NCBI GenBank assembly: GCA_022825385.1
Contig: JAJDWX010000042.1
Location: forward strand, 1-64,000
DNA: 64,000 nucleotides
Direction: 5' to 3'
From: Rhodothermales bacterium
Lineage (GTDB): Bacteria > Bacteroidota > Rhodothermia > Rhodothermales > VXPQ01
A program made the position numbers and the translations under genes. Under the pieces are notes generated by a model that saw only the letters and a list, made by a program, of their open reading frames with translations, did no database searches and was not told the DNA's origin. Shown here piece after piece: positions 10,166 to 18,639 of the stretch. Each line of letters starts with the position of its first letter. The stretch's first letter is position 1.

Positions 10166-10391
10166 GGTAGAGGCACAGGACATGGGCCTGCGTCCCGAAA
10201 AACAGCCTATTCCATAAAAACCCCGGCGAAAGGGGCAGGTTCCGAAAGAATCTGCGCAAATGCGTCGCCGGGCGCTTGCCTGCGCGGAACTTTCCGCGCA
10301 CGAAAGGCATTGACAATCCGCCGGGCGCTGGATGCAGGCGACGACGAAGCGCATGCGCGCGAAAGAGAACGCAAGCAACCCGCGCCATCGG
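10166..10391. other. 226-bp spacer between two divergent tRNA genes
   Basis: Noncoding. Reading frames cross it on both strands, but they also run through the tRNAs and show no recognisable protein. Promoters for tRNA-Asn (leftward) and tRNA-Leu (rightward) should lie here; I see no clear consensus boxes. It probably marks the junction between the defence island and core genome. Confidence 0.5.
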
Positions 10392-10478
10392 GCCCAAGTG
10401 GCGGAATTGGTAGACGCGCATGATTCAGGGTCATGTGCCCGTTAGGGCGTGGAGGTTCGAGTCCTCTCTTGGGCACCA
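10392..10478 (+). tRNA. tRNA-Leu (CAG)
   Basis: An 87-nt class II tRNA: acceptor GCCCAAG pairs with CTTGGGC, the anticodon stem CATGA/TCATG holds loop TTCAGGG (anticodon CAG), and there is a variable arm and a GGTTCGAGTCC T arm. The discriminator is A and the 3' CCA is encoded, unlike in the neighbouring tRNA-Asn. Confidence 0.95.
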
Positions 10479-10550
10479 AATGCGGAACGCATACGGAGCT
10501 AAAACGCATCAAGGCGGACGAGCGGGCCTGGACTCGCTGAGCGGTTTGGA

Positions 10551-11798
10551 TCACGGCGCAAACTCGTATGCCACCGGCAGCGCTGCGGCGTCCGTAACGT
10601 TCGAATCCTGCTGACGATAGATATGGATGCGTCCGGCGCCGCAATCCCCGAACTCGTCGCAGGACAACATCCCGACGATGCCCTGAAAGGCGGCGGCTCC
10701 GATCTCCTGCCGCAATGCGAGCCGGTCCACGTATAATTTTCCGTTTTTCTCCACCGCAACGGATTCGATGGCGGCAAAGAGGAGGGTGGCGGCGTCGTAG
10801 GCGTGCGCCCAGTACGGAGAAGCCGGCGCGCCGCCATACGCCTCTTTGAACGCGGCAAGCACCTCGTCGGCGTTTTTTCCGGTGATTTCATTGGCCTCCG
10901 GGCCGTGTTCCAGCGGCGGTCCCGCGAAGTACATGCCTTCTGACTGCGGGGAGGCTAGAAACTCTGGTACGAGCATGGCCGAACCCGTGATGAGCACGGC
11001 GTCTTCCAGTCCGTCGAATTCCTCCGCCTGCTCTGCGAACAGTGCGCCTTCCGCGAGGAAAAGCGGCAGGAAAAGACCCTGTGCTTCGCCCGCCGCGAAT
11101 GCTGCGAGCGCATCGGTCATGTCCGTGGCGCCCTTTTCGGTTGCGGCCACCGCGACCTCCCCGCCGAGTTCTCGAAACGCGTTGGCGAACGCGCCGACGA
11201 GGGCTGTGGTGTACGGATCGCCGTCGTGCACGGCGCCCATGCGACGTAGCCCCAGTTTGCTCCAGGCGAAGTCGGCGACAGCCCGCCCCCGGTAGAGGTC
11301 GTTCGTGACGACGCGGAAATAGCCAGGATAATAATGGGTTCCTGCATTGCCTTCGAGGTCGGAGGTCAGCAGTGGCGAGGAATTGGCTGGCGAGATCATC
11401 GTCAACCCCGCCTCGCTGATTACGGGCGAGGCCGTAACGGCGGAGGCCGAGCACGCGGTGCCGATGACGCCCGCCACCTTCGGGTTTGCGACGATCCGCT
11501 CTGCGCCCGCTCGCCCGCCTTCGGGAGAACACATGGCGTCCACGGGCCGTCCAGCGTCAACCGGGCGGGTATGAATATTCCCGAAATCCAGCGCCGCCAG
11601 TTCTACCGCCTGCGCCAGCGACGCGCCATGGGAGGACGCGGCGCCGGTCATCGGGAGCAACAAACGGATCCGCACCGGTTCGTCCTCGTCGATTTCGGCC
11701 GCGCCAAGCGGCCCCGCCTCGAAGTCGTCGAGCGGATTGCAGCCCGCAAAGCATAGCGCAAGCAGGGCAAGGCAGCCTGTTCGGGTGCGGGATTGCAT
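10551..11798 (-). CDS. Periplasmic amino-acid/amide-binding lipoprotein (Peripla_BP_6, LivJ-like)
   Basis: A 415-residue type I periplasmic binding protein. The signal peptide ends in a lipobox (LALLALCFAGC, Cys about residue 20). The mature part opens with IRLLLPMTGAASSHG, typical of branched-chain amino-acid receptors, and has the GVIGTACSASAVTASPVISEAGLTMISPANSS-type ligand segment near residues 125-155. Such proteins deliver amino acids or amides to an ABC importer or act as sensors. No permease or ATPase genes lie beside it, so it is an orphan receptor here and its ligand is unknown. Confidence 0.85.
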   Translation of the reverse strand: MQSRTRTGCLALLALCFAGCNPLDDFEAGPLGAAEIDEDEPVRIRLLLPMTGAASSHGASLAQAVELAALDFGNIHTRPVDAGRPVDAMCSPEGGRAGAERIVANPKVAGVIGTACSASAVTASPVISEAGLTMISPANSSPLLTSDLEGNAGTHYYPGYFRVVTNDLYRGRAVADFAWSKLGLRRMGAVHDGDPYTTALVGAFANAFRELGGEVAVAATEKGATDMTDALAAFAAGEAQGLFLPLFLAEGALFAEQAEEFDGLEDAVLITGSAMLVPEFLASPQSEGMYFAGPPLEHGPEANEITGKNADEVLAAFKEAYGGAPASPYWAHAYDAATLLFAAIESVAVEKNGKLYVDRLALRQEIGAAAFQGIVGMLSCDEFGDCGAGRIHIYRQQDSNVTDAAALPVAYEFAP

Positions 11799-11969
11799 GG
11801 AGTAGCGTGCTTCTGAAGAATATGTTGCGCTGGAGTATCTGGATAAGGAAGTGAACGCATGCCCGCTGCCTTTGCTTCCACCGCAACGTTTCGCCGATCC
11901 CCCAACACCCCTCTTTTTTCACAATACATTCATATCCCAAGGCAGTCCCGCACCCGCCCGTTCTTTATA

Positions 11970-11986
11970 TTTAGACTGAATTTAAA
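11970..11986 (+). promoter_or_regulatory. Near-palindromic operator in front of the CbiX-like gene
   Basis: TTTAGACTGAATTTAAA, followed by TAAG, ends 40 bp before the ATG at 12027. It matches the box at 15435 in 18 of 21 positions, counting the TAAG extension. The shape resembles metalloregulator boxes of the DtxR/IdeR/MntR or Fur kind; which regulator binds is inference. Confidence 0.55.
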
Positions 11987-12026
11987 TAAGCGCCCTTCCC
12001 TCTGCCTGACTGAACGCTGCCATAGC

Positions 12027-13007
12027 ATGATGACCTGGAAAACAAAACGCGCCTGGATTCCATGCGCTGCCCTCGCCATACTCTTCGCGGCGAGCGGCTG
12101 GACGCCAACCACCTCGCCCGCGCACGAACAAGCAGCGGGGCCTACCGGGGATAGCCTCGGGGTGCTGATCATGGCGCACGGCGGCGGCGCGGAATGGAAC
12201 AAACAGGTTGACGCTTCCATCGCCGGACTCCGGGATCGCTTGCCCGTATCGCTGGCTTTCGGCATGGCGAATCCCGAAACGCTTCAAGCGTCGCTGGATT
12301 CGCTCCGCGCGCGCGGCGCAAGCACGGTGGCGGTCGTGCGACTGTTCATTTCGGGAGACGCTTTCCTGCACCAGACCGAGTTTCTGTTCGGGCTGCGCGA
12401 CGATCCGCCGAAACAGGCGATTATGGGACATCACATGATGGACGGCTCGCATCTCAAACCGCTCAAGACGGACAGCCGTATTTTGCTGGACCGACAGGGC
12501 ATGGGAGGATCCAGCGAAGCCACCCGCATTCTGCTCTCGCGCGCAAACGAGCGCGCGTCCAGCCCGGAAGACACCGGCGTCATGATTATCGCGCACGGCA
12601 TGGGTTCCGAAGAAGACAATAACCGGGTGCTCGACGCCATGCAAGACGCGGCGCAGGCGATCCGGTCCGCGGGCTATGGGGAAGCGCATGTGGCGACGCT
12701 CCGGGAAGACTGGGAGGAACCGAGGGCTCATGCGGAAGAACACATCCGGGCCACGGTGGCGGACATGGCGGAGCGCCAGGATCATGTGGTGGTGATTCCG
12801 TATCGCATATCCGGATTCGGCCCCTATGGCGATGTGCTTGACGGGCTGGAGTACGCGCCTGCCGACGGGTTGCTCCCGCATCATCTGGTTACGGAATGGA
12901 TCGCCGCCCGCGCGACGGCCAATTTCTGCGCAGCGGGCCTGGCGTCTCCCCTTGGATCGTGCGGAGTCCAGCAAGAGCAAGCCGCTCTTGAGCAGCGTAC
13001 CCGGTAA
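12027..13007 (+). CDS. Exported protein with two CbiX/SirB-like (sirohydrochlorin chelatase-type) halves
   Basis: A 326-residue protein with an N-terminal signal segment (WIPCAALAILFAASGW), so it acts outside the cytoplasm. Two similar halves each start with the chelatase-type strand and histidine: VLIMAHGGGAEWN near residue 47 and VMIIAHGMGSEEDNN near residue 188. In CbiX/SirB the histidine of this motif binds metal during insertion into tetrapyrroles; a second histidine cluster (GHHMMDGSH) is near residue 137. Cytoplasmic CbiX makes cobalamin or sirohaem precursors, but an exported form would not see those substrates. It carries the same upstream operator as the HmuR-like receptor at 15.5 kb, suggesting a role in metal or haem handling. 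Confidence 0.7.
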   Translation: MMTWKTKRAWIPCAALAILFAASGWTPTTSPAHEQAAGPTGDSLGVLIMAHGGGAEWNKQVDASIAGLRDRLPVSLAFGMANPETLQASLDSLRARGASTVAVVRLFISGDAFLHQTEFLFGLRDDPPKQAIMGHHMMDGSHLKPLKTDSRILLDRQGMGGSSEATRILLSRANERASSPEDTGVMIIAHGMGSEEDNNRVLDAMQDAAQAIRSAGYGEAHVATLREDWEEPRAHAEEHIRATVADMAERQDHVVVIPYRISGFGPYGDVLDGLEYAPADGLLPHHLVTEWIAARATANFCAAGLASPLGSCGVQQEQAALEQRTR

Positions 13008-13012
13008 GCCGT

Positions 13013-13774
13013 CTACTTTCCCCGAAAAGCCCCGCCGACCTTTACGCCCAGGCCGCCGTCGATGCGAAAGGCCTGTCCGGTGACGAAACTGGCTTCGTCG
13101 CTTGCCAGATAGGCGATCAGGTGGGCGATCTCGCTCGGATCGGCTATCCGGTTCAGTAGGTGCATGCCCCGGATTTCTTCCATCATGGCTTCCGGATCGC
13201 CGGACTGGTCCGCCGCCCATTGTAGCAGCGGCGTCCCCACGCTGCCCGGACATACGGCGGACGAACGGACGTTGTATGGCGCGTAATCCACGGCGATGCT
13301 GCGGGTAAGCCCCAGCATGGCGGCCTTGCTGGTGGCGTAGGCGGCCACATGCTCTTCGCTCATCAAGGCCTGTACGCTCGACACATTCACGATTACGCCG
13401 TCGCGCTGCGCGGTCATGCCCGGCAGCGCCTGCTTCGCGCACAGGAAGGCCCCCTTCACATTGACGGCCTGTACGCGGTCCCATTCTTCTTCGGTCGTTT
13501 CTTCCACGGAGCCATAGGTCTGGACCGCGGCATTGTTGACCAGTACGTCGATGCGCCCGAACCGGTCCAGCGTCTGCCGGAAAGCCCGTTCCACCTGATC
13601 CGCCCGCGATACGTCGCACGGGACGCAGAGGCGGTTTTCCGTATCCTTGTCCCGGGCCGGGGCCACGTCCAGGCAGGCTACGCGGGCGCCTTTTTCAAGA
13701 AACAGTTCCGCCGTAGCGGCCCCGATGCCCTGGGCGGCCCCGGTGACGACCACGATTTTTCCGTCGAAAGACAT
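13013..13774 (-). CDS. SDR-family NAD(P)-dependent oxidoreductase
   Basis: A 253-residue classical short-chain dehydrogenase: VVVTGAAQGIGAA (residues 8-20) is the TGxxxGxG cofactor site, NNAA is near residue 86, the catalytic Ser is in NVSSVQ near 135 and YATSK (about 150-154) is the Tyr-Lys pair. An acidic residue after the second strand (CLD) favours NAD over NADP. The C-terminus has GQAFRIDGGLGV, usual in 3-ketoacyl-reductase-like or sugar/polyol dehydrogenases. It is convergent with the CbiX-like gene (5 bp apart) and divergent from the alditol-oxidase-like gene. Substrate unknown. Confidence 0.85.
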   Translation of the reverse strand: MSFDGKIVVVTGAAQGIGAATAELFLEKGARVACLDVAPARDKDTENRLCVPCDVSRADQVERAFRQTLDRFGRIDVLVNNAAVQTYGSVEETTEEEWDRVQAVNVKGAFLCAKQALPGMTAQRDGVIVNVSSVQALMSEEHVAAYATSKAAMLGLTRSIAVDYAPYNVRSSAVCPGSVGTPLLQWAADQSGDPEAMMEEIRGMHLLNRIADPSEIAHLIAYLASDEASFVTGQAFRIDGGLGVKVGGAFRGK

Positions 13775-14004
13775 AACCTGGAGGGTATTTGCGCGAAATA
13801 ATACGGGATACGCGGTAACAATAACGGCGCATTCGTATAGTATAGGATATTCTGATCAATCTCGTATTTTGGAGATTACGTTGACGATTGCGGTCAAGGG
13901 CGCGCGATTTCGAGCCGTACGTCCATCTTGTCGTGAACGCTGCGCGGCCCATGGCGCCGTGTTTTCGCGCTCCGGGAGCCTCAAGCCAGAACAAGCAAGA
14001 CGCG

Positions 14005-15369
14005 ATGGACAAAAGAACCTTTCTGAAAACCTGTTCCGCCCTGGTGGCGGGCGGCGTCCTGTCTCCGCTGGCCTCCTGCAGGCTGGAAGAGGCCGCGCCG
14101 TCGCCCCAAACGCCCCGGACGAACTGGGCGGGCAATCTCGCCTATTCCACGGACCGGCTGCATCTGCCGCAGACGGTTGCCGAAGCGCAGGACATGGTGC
14201 GGAACGCGCCCAGGCTCCGTCCGCTTGGTTCGCGCCATTGCTTCAACGCCATCGCAGACAGCGCCGAGGCGCAAATATCCCTTGAGCGTCTGGGCCAGGC
14301 CCCGCGTCTCGACGAGGAAGCGAACAGGGTAACGGTGGGGGCGGCTATGCGCTACGGCGATCTTGCGCCCTATTTGCACGAACGAGGCTACGCCGTGCAC
14401 AACCTTGCTTCGTTGCCGCATATTTCTGTGGCGGGGGCCTGCGCTACGGCTACCCATGGTTCTGGCGTGGCGAACGGCAACCTGGCCACGGCGGTCGCTG
14501 CGGTCACGTTCATCGACGCAAGCGGCGACCTGGTCGCGCTCTCCCGCGACGAGGACGGCGACCGATTCGCCGGCGCGGTCGTGGGGCTTGGCGGCCTGGG
14601 ACTGGTTACGGAGGTTACGCTGGATGTCCAGCCTGCGTTCGACATGACGCAGCATGTCTATCTGAATCTCCCGGTAGCCTCGCTGTACGATCATTTCGAG
14701 GAAATCATGTCGAGCGGCTATAGCGTCAGCCTGTTTACGGACTGGCGAACGGATACGGTGAATCAGGTCTGGATCAAGCGGGTGGCCGGGGACGATGCGT
14801 TCGAGGCGGAACCCGCGTTTTTCGGCGCCAATCTGGCGGACAGGAATGTGCATCCGATTATAGAACTCTCGGCGGTGAACTGCACCGAGCAGATGGGCGT
14901 GCCGGGCCCCTGGCATGAGCGGCTGCCGCATTTTCGGATGGATTTTACCCCCAGCAGCGGCAAGGAATTGCAAAGCGAATACTTTGTCCCCATGGAGCAT
15001 GCGCGGGATGCGGCGCGGGTTTTTCAGGGAATGGGGGAGCGGTTCGGGTCGCTCCTCATGATTTCGGAGGTGCGCGCCGTCGCCCGGGACGATCTGTGGA
15101 TGAGCATGTGCTTCGACCGCCCCAGCGTGGCGTTTCACTGCACCTGGGAGCAAGATTGGGACGCGCTCCGACAGCTCCTTCCCGTCATCGAAGAAGCGCT
15201 TGCGCCGTTCGAGGCGCGACCGCATTGGGGCAAGTTGTTTACGATGCCCCCGGACCCGTTGCAGGCGCGGTATCCGAAAGCGTCCGCCTTCAGGGCGTTG
15301 CTCGAGGAGTACGACCCGGACGGGAAATTCCGCAACACATTCCTGGAGGAGAATCTGTTCGGCGGTTGA
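14005..15369 (+). CDS. Exported FAD-linked oxidase (alditol/arabinono-lactone oxidase family)
   Basis: A 454-residue member of the VAO/PCMH flavoenzyme group with a C-terminal ALO-type domain. LRPLGSRHCFNAIAD (about residue 72) holds the histidine that carries covalent FAD in alditol oxidase and L-gulonolactone oxidase. THGSG (about 151) follows in the FAD domain, and RPHWGKLF (about 410) is the conserved C-terminal active-site segment. The N-terminus (DKRTFLKTCSALVAGG, then a Cys after LAS) looks like a Tat-like or lipoprotein signal, so it should be periplasmic. It would oxidise a sugar alcohol or aldonolactone with O2. The ATG at 14005 was chosen because upstream codons precede the signal peptide. 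Confidence 0.8.
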   Translation: MDKRTFLKTCSALVAGGVLSPLASCRLEEAAPSPQTPRTNWAGNLAYSTDRLHLPQTVAEAQDMVRNAPRLRPLGSRHCFNAIADSAEAQISLERLGQAPRLDEEANRVTVGAAMRYGDLAPYLHERGYAVHNLASLPHISVAGACATATHGSGVANGNLATAVAAVTFIDASGDLVALSRDEDGDRFAGAVVGLGGLGLVTEVTLDVQPAFDMTQHVYLNLPVASLYDHFEEIMSSGYSVSLFTDWRTDTVNQVWIKRVAGDDAFEAEPAFFGANLADRNVHPIIELSAVNCTEQMGVPGPWHERLPHFRMDFTPSSGKELQSEYFVPMEHARDAARVFQGMGERFGSLLMISEVRAVARDDLWMSMCFDRPSVAFHCTWEQDWDALRQLLPVIEEALAPFEARPHWGKLFTMPPDPLQARYPKASAFRALLEEYDPDGKFRNTFLEENLFGG

Positions 15370-15415
15370 TCTTTGCGGACTTAATCAGGGTTTTCCTTGA
15401 TTAATTCACAAAGAT
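15369..15415 (+). terminator. Hairpin after the alditol-oxidase-like gene
   Basis: ATCTTTG...TTAATCA pairs with TGATTAA...CAAAGAT around a GGGTTTTCC turn, starting at the stop codon of the upstream gene. It probably ends that transcript, although there is no long T run. Its left arm (GCGGACTTAATCAGGG) resembles the terminal repeat of the MITE-like element at 39.3 kb, so it may be a decayed copy. Confidence 0.5.
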
Positions 15416-15434
15416 ACAGCCAAATACGCCTTAC

Positions 15435-15451
15435 TTTAGATTAAATCTAAA
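15435..15451 (+). promoter_or_regulatory. Palindromic operator in front of the HmuR-like receptor gene
   Basis: TTTAGATTAAATCTAAA is a perfect 17-bp palindrome about its central base, followed by TAAG, 30 bp before the ATG at 15482. It is almost the same as the box at 11970. The position suits a repressor that blocks transcription of the haem-uptake genes when metal is abundant. Confidence 0.65.
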
Positions 15452-15481
15452 TAAGAGCATCGCCTTTCAAGCCTTCTCCTT

Positions 15482-17620
15482 ATGAGGCTATTCCGCCTTT
15501 TCCTTGCGCTTGTCGTCGTGATTCCCGCGGCGACGGCGCGCGCCCAGCACGTTCCAGCCGATTCCGCGAAAACGGATTCGTCTCGCGTCGTCGAAATGTC
15601 GCCTATTGTCGTGACGGCGACGCGCTCCGAGAAGGCGCTTGAGGACGTGGCCCTGCCGACGACGGTCGTTCTGGCCGAGACCATGCGAATGCAGGGGGCC
15701 GTGCGGCTCAGCGACGTGCTTGTAGCGGTTCCTGGCCTGGCCCTGTTCGACGACCATGGGGCGGGGTTGCAGGTGCAGGGCTTTGCGCCGGAGTACACGC
15801 TGATTCTTCTGGATGGCGAACCTGTCATTGGACGGACGGCGGGCACCCTTGACCTGAACCGGTTGACCGTGCAGGGCCTGGACCGGATCGAAATCGTGCG
15901 CGGTCCGTCGTCGTCGCTCTATGGCAGCGAAGCGCTTGCGGGCGTGGTCAATCTTGTCACGGCGCCTGCGGCCGAAGGGTTTCGCGGCGCGCTTGGCGGT
16001 CGGTTTGGTTCGTTTGGCACGACAGACCTTACGGTCGAGGCAGAAGCCGGACGCGAGCAAGGGGGCGCGCGCCTCTTTTTCAACCGATATGCTTCAGAGG
16101 GCTACGATCTTACCCCTGCATCCTTCGGAGCCACCAGCCCGGCTTTCACCGACTGGACCGCCGATTGGCGCAGCCGCCTTGCCCTGTCGGATCGCGTTTT
16201 GCTCCGGCTTGGCGCCCGGGCGACCGTAGAGGATCAGGAAAGCGCCTTCGCGCTAAGGGCCGACGGCGTCGAAGTGCGCTACGACGACGAAGGGCGCCGC
16301 ATCGACTGGAGCCTGCACCCCGAAGCCCGGATTCGGCTCTCTGATCGTTTACGTCTCACGACCACGCTTTACGGAGCGCGTTACCAGACCGAAACCCGCT
16401 ACCGTCGCCAGCGCGACGGGGTCCTCACCTACGAGGACGATTTCGACCAGCGCTATCTGAAGGCTGAGGCCCAGTTCGACGCAATCTGGAGCAGACGCCA
16501 TTTCACGAGCCTGGGCGGCGGCGCGGCGCGGGAACGTCTTGGAGGCGCCCGCTACGGGCCGGACGCCGACGGCGAACGCCCGGCGGCGAACCAGGGTTAC
16601 GCCTTTGCCCAGCACGAATGGCTTCCGTTGCGCCTCCTGGAAGTGAGCGCAAGCGCCCGCTTCGACGCGCACTCCGACTACGCCGCGCGGCTAACCCCGA
16701 AAATCGCTCTGCTCGTTCGTCCGGCGGACAACCTGCGCTTTCGGGCGAGCGTGGGCAGCGGCTTCAAGGCGCCGGCCTTCCGGCAGTTTTACCTTGCGTT
16801 CGCCAACGCCGCGGCAGGGTACTCCGTCTTTGGCGCAACCCGGCTGCAGGAAGGGGTCGCCCGGCTACAGGCCGAGGGGGCGATAGACCAACTCTTTATC
16901 AATCCTGCTGCGCTTGAGGAGATTCGCGCCGAAAATTCGGTTGCGTTCAACATAGGCGGAAGCGTCGAGCCCTTCTCCCGGCTGGCTTTTTCGGTCAATG
17001 CCTTCCACAACAACGTGCGCGATCTCATCGAGACCCAGCCGATCGCGCGCAAGACGAACGGGCAGTTCGTTTTCGGCTATTTCAATCTTGCGCGGATCTA
17101 CACGCGGGGCGTCGAGGCGGATGCGACCATTCGGGCGGCCGCAGGCCGTCAGCATCGGCTCGATATTGCCTTGGGGTATCAATTGCTACAGGCGCGGGAC
17201 CGCGAGGTGGTCGAAGCGCTGGAAACAGGTACTGTGTTCGGACGCGATCCTTCCGGACGGGAATACCGCCTCGGCCTGGGCGACTATGGCGGGATGTTCG
17301 GGCGCTCGCCGCATACGGCGACGTTTCGCGCTGCGTACGCACATGCGCCGCTGGGTCTTACAGCAAGCGTTCGGGGCCGCTGGCGCAGCCGGTACGGCTA
17401 CCGCGATCTGGACGGCAACGCGCTGGCCAACCGCGACGACGAATTCGTAATGGCCTACGCCGTTTTCGACGCCACCGTTACCAAGTCCGTCCCGGCTCCG
17501 GGTTCGGCGGACGCCGAGGTCCAGCTTGGCGTGGATAACGCGCTCGACGTTACGCGCCCGGCGCTGGTGCCGTCGCTTCCCGGACGCCGGCTTTACGTTT
17601 CGCTCCGCCTTACGCTATGA
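15482..17620 (+). CDS. hmuR: TonB-dependent outer-membrane receptor, HmuR-like (haem uptake)
   Basis: A 712-residue protein with a signal peptide (MRLFRLFLALVVVIPAATARAQ). A TonB-box-like EMSPIVVTATRS lies near residue 38. The plug domain (about 48-150) includes GLALFDDHGAGLQVQGF and ends in IEIVRGPSSSLYGSEALAGVVNL, the usual end-of-plug sequence. A 22-strand-type barrel follows, ending in an aromatic-rich LYVSLRLTL. It imports a ligand across the outer membrane with TonB energy. The haem assignment comes from the next gene, an HmuY-like lipoprotein whose frame opens at the stop codon here, and from the operator at 15435. The usual hmuSTUV genes are not next to it. Confidence 0.8.
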   Translation: MRLFRLFLALVVVIPAATARAQHVPADSAKTDSSRVVEMSPIVVTATRSEKALEDVALPTTVVLAETMRMQGAVRLSDVLVAVPGLALFDDHGAGLQVQGFAPEYTLILLDGEPVIGRTAGTLDLNRLTVQGLDRIEIVRGPSSSLYGSEALAGVVNLVTAPAAEGFRGALGGRFGSFGTTDLTVEAEAGREQGGARLFFNRYASEGYDLTPASFGATSPAFTDWTADWRSRLALSDRVLLRLGARATVEDQESAFALRADGVEVRYDDEGRRIDWSLHPEARIRLSDRLRLTTTLYGARYQTETRYRRQRDGVLTYEDDFDQRYLKAEAQFDAIWSRRHFTSLGGGAARERLGGARYGPDADGERPAANQGYAFAQHEWLPLRLLEVSASARFDAHSDYAARLTPKIALLVRPADNLRFRASVGSGFKAPAFRQFYLAFANAAAGYSVFGATRLQEGVARLQAEGAIDQLFINPAALEEIRAENSVAFNIGGSVEPFSRLAFSVNAFHNNVRDLIETQPIARKTNGQFVFGYFNLARIYTRGVEADATIRAAAGRQHRLDIALGYQLLQARDREVVEALETGTVFGRDPSGREYRLGLGDYGGMFGRSPHTATFRAAYAHAPLGLTASVRGRWRSRYGYRDLDGNALANRDDEFVMAYAVFDATVTKSVPAPGSADAEVQLGVDNALDVTRPALVPSLPGRRLYVSLRLTL

Positions 17621-17658
17621 CGCCGCCAATCCTGAAACCCCAACCCGCCGTTCGCGCC

Positions 17659-18369
17659 ATGAAAACGCTTGTCGCTTGCTCCCTGTTTACCGGATTCGTC
17701 CTTTTGTTCGCCGGTTGCGACAGCGCCGATCCCGAACCGGAGCCGGTCCTGCTCAATGTGAAAATGGCCGAGAATATCCCGGCCGATCCGGTTTCGGGCC
17801 GCGACCCCGATACGGGGGCCTCGATCAGCAACAACCTTTTTACGCTCTACGACCTTGAAGCGGGTTCCATCCTGATTCCCTCGTCGCAGACGGACGCCGC
17901 CACCCGGCAGCGCGATTCCGCGTCGACTGCCTGGGATATCGGGTTCAGGGGCACGACGATTATTTTCAACGGGGGAACGAGCGGACCCGGCGAAGCGGCG
18001 GCGCAGCTGCTTGCGCAACCCTTTGCCGAAGTTACAGAAGCGCCCGAAGGGGGCTACGTCGCCGACGGCGAGAACGCATCCTGCCCGGAGGTCTCCACGC
18101 CCGTCGGTCCCGTTCCCGGCTCGCCCTACGCCATCTGTACGGGGTCGGACAACGGCTGGTACAATTATAATCCCGGGACCATGCTGCTCTTGCCTGTTCC
18201 GGGCCGCACGATCATGCTCAGGACGGCGAGCGGCAACTACGCGAAAATGCGGATACTGAGTTATTACCAGAACAATCCGAACCCGCCCGACGCATCGGTT
18301 CCGTCCCGGTATTATACGTTCGAGTATGTCCTCCAGCCCGACGGTTCCCGGGATCTGGCTTCGGAATAA
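17659..18369 (+). CDS. hmuY: HmuY-family haem-binding lipoprotein
   Basis: A 236-residue lipoprotein (lipobox LLFAGC, Cys about residue 18). WDIGFRGTTIIFNGGTSGPG near residue 98 is the conserved core of HmuY proteins, and the C-terminus has YYTFEYVLQPDG. HmuY of Porphyromonas takes haem from host proteins and passes it to HmuR; related Bacteroidota proteins do the same. The ATG at 17659 leaves a compact signal peptide; an in-frame ATG overlapping the receptor stop (17617) is also possible and would give tighter coupling. The haem-ligand residues cannot be confirmed by eye. Confidence 0.8.
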   Translation: MKTLVACSLFTGFVLLFAGCDSADPEPEPVLLNVKMAENIPADPVSGRDPDTGASISNNLFTLYDLEAGSILIPSSQTDAATRQRDSASTAWDIGFRGTTIIFNGGTSGPGEAAAQLLAQPFAEVTEAPEGGYVADGENASCPEVSTPVGPVPGSPYAICTGSDNGWYNYNPGTMLLLPVPGRTIMLRTASGNYAKMRILSYYQNNPNPPDASVPSRYYTFEYVLQPDGSRDLASE

Positions 18370-18639
18370 GGGAAGCGGTCGCGGCGGGCGCCAGACCCTG
18401 GGGTCCAGGCGGTCGCATGGCTTCGCAGGCGGGGTTGTTTCCTGCGATGTCCAAAAGGCCCCTGAAAGGAAATCTTCGCCTTTCCCGAACGCCGGCATGG
18501 CGATAGGGTTGCTTTATTCCATAATAATGTGTTATATTCAAGGTTGCGCTTTGCGTATTTTTTTCGATACCTGCCCGGACCGCCGGATATTCCGGCGCGT
18601 TCGGTTCTTTTTGCTAACCAACTTCAACGGATCTGCATT
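18370..18639. other. 270-bp intergenic region before the cupredoxin gene
   Basis: No coding signal. The right half turns AT-rich, with TTATATT at about 18531-18537 as a plausible -10 region for the cupredoxin gene. Nothing else stands out. Confidence 0.4.

Noticed and set aside
10061-10644. Minus-strand reading frames upstream of brxF
   Set aside because: They run through both tRNA genes and have no protein-like features; brxF has a good ribosome site at 10060.
11982-13619. 545-residue minus-strand reading frame
   Set aside because: It covers the CbiX-like gene in antisense and the SDR gene out of frame; Arg/Gly-rich without domain features.
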